Origin: Halodesulfovibrio marinisediminis DSM 17456
Lineage (GTDB): Bacteria > Desulfobacterota > Desulfovibrionia > Desulfovibrionales > Desulfovibrionaceae
Reading direction: 5' to 3'
Length of the DNA stretch: 64,000 nucleotides
NCBI RefSeq assembly: GCF_900129975.1
Contig: NZ_FSRG01000005.1
Location: 372,001-436,000 of the forward strand
Shown one piece after another: positions 62,835 through 64,000 of the stretch. Positions within the stretch are counted from its first letter, which is position 1; every line of letters begins with the position of its first letter. The notes under the pieces were generated by a model. It saw only the letters and a program-made list of their open reading frames with translations. It had not been told where the DNA came from and ran no database searches. Made by a program: the position numbers and the translations under genes.

Positions 62835-63791
62835 TTAGCATTCACCGTCCCAAATGTTTTCTAGCGTATATGGAGAGTTGTGGCCGGTGAATGTTGTTCC
62901 GTCGATGATACGTGCTCCTATGTCTAGCTCTTTGATAGCGATCATATCATTACGATCCAGACAAACATCTAACGCTTTGAAGTTTTCTTGAATTCTTTCT
63001 GGATGTACTGATTTAGGGATTGCAACAACCCCTTGTTGTAGAAGCCATGCGAGAAGTACTTGAGCTGTTGTACAGTTGTGTTTGCTTGCGATGGTCATAA
63101 TTAGGGGATGGTTGAGGAGCGGAGGGGGATTGCAGCCATCAGTTGTTTTGATGGGAGTGCCGATAGAGGCGAGCGGACGATAGGCGGTGAGGATAATGTT
63201 ATGCTTGCGGGCAAAAGCCACTTGAGCCTGTTGCTGCTGATATGGGTGCATCTCAATTTGATTAACTGCAGGTGGAATTGCAGCAATGCGTAATAGAGCG
63301 GTAAGTTTTTTTATGCTGAAGTTGCTTACGCCGATATTTCGAACAATTTCTTTGTCTGCACAATGCTCCATTGCACGCCATGTATCACGTAACGGTACCT
63401 CTTCTAAGGTTAAGTAGTCATCAGGCTTTTGTGGGAAATCTACTCCAGATTTCAATGCTACTGGCCAGTGTATGAGATATAAATCCAGATAGTCGAGGCC
63501 AAGGTTTTCGAGAGTTCGTGTAAGTGCAGGCAAGACATCATCCGGTTTATGGGCGTCGCACCAAAGCTTTGATGTAATCCACAACTCTTCACGGGGATAT
63601 TGTTTAAATGCTTTCCTCAGAGCTACCCCAATCTCTCTTTCATTACCGTAAATAGACGCACAGTCGATGTGTCTGTACCCAGCATCAAGAGCTGACAGTA
63701 TCGCGCGCTCCACTTGGTCGGGAGGACTTAGGTATGTTCCGAGTCCTAATGCTGGAATTTTGTCCCCATTGAGTAATTGAAGGTATCTCAT
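62835..63791 (-). CDS. Aldo/keto reductase
   Basis: The 318-residue NADPH-dependent oxidoreductase has the family tetrad: Asp in DAGYRHIDCASIYGNE, the Tyr of IYGNE, Lys in WITSKLW and His in YLIHWP, plus IPKSVHPERIQENF for NADPH binding. It belongs to the AKR group of aldehyde reductases, but the substrate is open. It is convergent with the phosphoesterase gene, stop to stop with one base between. Confidence 0.93.
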   Translation of the reverse strand: MRYLQLLNGDKIPALGLGTYLSPPDQVERAILSALDAGYRHIDCASIYGNEREIGVALRKAFKQYPREELWITSKLWCDAHKPDDVLPALTRTLENLGLDYLDLYLIHWPVALKSGVDFPQKPDDYLTLEEVPLRDTWRAMEHCADKEIVRNIGVSNFSIKKLTALLRIAAIPPAVNQIEMHPYQQQQAQVAFARKHNIILTAYRPLASIGTPIKTTDGCNPPPLLNHPLIMTIASKHNCTTAQVLLAWLLQQGVVAIPKSVHPERIQENFKALDVCLDRNDMIAIKELDIGARIIDGTTFTGHNSPYTLENIWDGEC

Positions 63792-64000
63792 GGAATGTCT
63801 CCGCTCGGTGTCTGTTGGTCAAATAGAAAAAGAGTCCTCCTAGAATAGCAGAGATGGGGTGGATGTAAATGTGATGTTTTGGGAGCGTTCAATCAAATCA
63901 AAGCTATAGCCAGTCTTTAGCGAAGGGGAGGCGCTTTAGTGTTGTCTTTATTCAATGTGCTGAAAGCGTTGGAAGTTTGTATTAATTTTACCTGCCTGTT
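63792..64000. other. End of window, non-coding
   Basis: About 210 bases upstream of the aldo/keto reductase with no open frame of note. They should include its promoter. Confidence 0.4.

Overview
The window is a chromosomal segment of a Gram-negative, flagellated, anaerobic bacterium of the Desulfovibrionaceae type, closest in feel to Halodesulfovibrio or a low-GC Desulfovibrio. The basis is moderate base composition, LpxC (so lipopolysaccharide), a superoxide reductase, a periplasmic-type CbiK cobaltochelatase, many sigma-54 and chemotaxis genes, and TTGCCTCCGGCGG-type intergenic repeats. The genus is inferred from gene content and protein style, not from a database search. No prophage, insertion sequence, CRISPR array or rRNA operon was seen.

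Layout. 1-4.7 kb (minus strand) is the translation/secretion cluster tRNA-Thr(TGT), tRNA-Tyr, tRNA-Gly, tRNA-Thr(GGT), tuf, rpmG, tRNA-Trp, secE, nusG, rplK, rplA, rplJ (cut by the window edge), with one promoter candidate upstream of the tRNAs and an L10-leader-like RNA before rplJ. 5.1-9.5 kb (minus) is lpxC, prmC, prfA, a DUF1385 membrane protein and rpmE. 9.8-13.1 kb (plus) is tlyA and a chemoreceptor with a strong sigma-28 promoter match. 13.4-15.7 kb (minus) is a metal module: MarR regulator, His-rich NicO-like permease and an orphan EcfT/CbiQ. 15.8-17.5 kb (plus) is the SOS pair umuDC. 17.8-22.5 kb (minus) is a cobalamin-riboswitch operon: periplasmic CbiK, BtuC-, BtuD- and BtuF-like transporter parts, and CobI. 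A Gate-domain membrane protein follows at 22.6-23.7 kb.

23.8-32.4 kb (minus) is the most unusual region. A sigma-54 activator of FleQ-like type is followed by a large exported TPR protein, a Memo-family protein, a histidine-kinase-like protein and a second sigma-54 activator. The kinase and its partner regulator have lost all three phospho-acceptor residues (His to Ser, Asp to Thr, Asp to Asn), while the ATP-binding and sigma-54-contact motifs are intact. Just downstream are five TGTCCG-N6-CGGACA-like dyads, a sigma-54-type promoter and a structured stretch of about 160 nt ending in a strong terminator. I read this as a candidate small RNA controlled by the phosphorylation-independent regulator.

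33.1-36.3 kb (plus) is an IclR regulator with a fused ADP-forming acyl-CoA synthetase. 36.5-43.4 kb holds U32 and PHP genes (minus), then a Trm112-like protein, two small heat-shock proteins, YfcE and Dus (plus), and a DEAD-box helicase (minus). 43.6-51.9 kb holds glgP (plus), then an EamA transporter, tyrS, ymdB, moeA and argO (minus); argP is divergent from argO. 53.3-55.2 kb (plus) holds a CCA-adding-enzyme-like protein with both catalytic motifs lost and a Tat-exported superoxide reductase. 55.4-58.9 kb (minus) is pyrC, pyrB and an amidohydrolase. The window ends with a second chemoreceptor and a membrane phosphoesterase (plus) and an aldo/keto reductase (minus). Four related intergenic repeats each sit between a convergent gene pair, with the same end abutting a stop codon.
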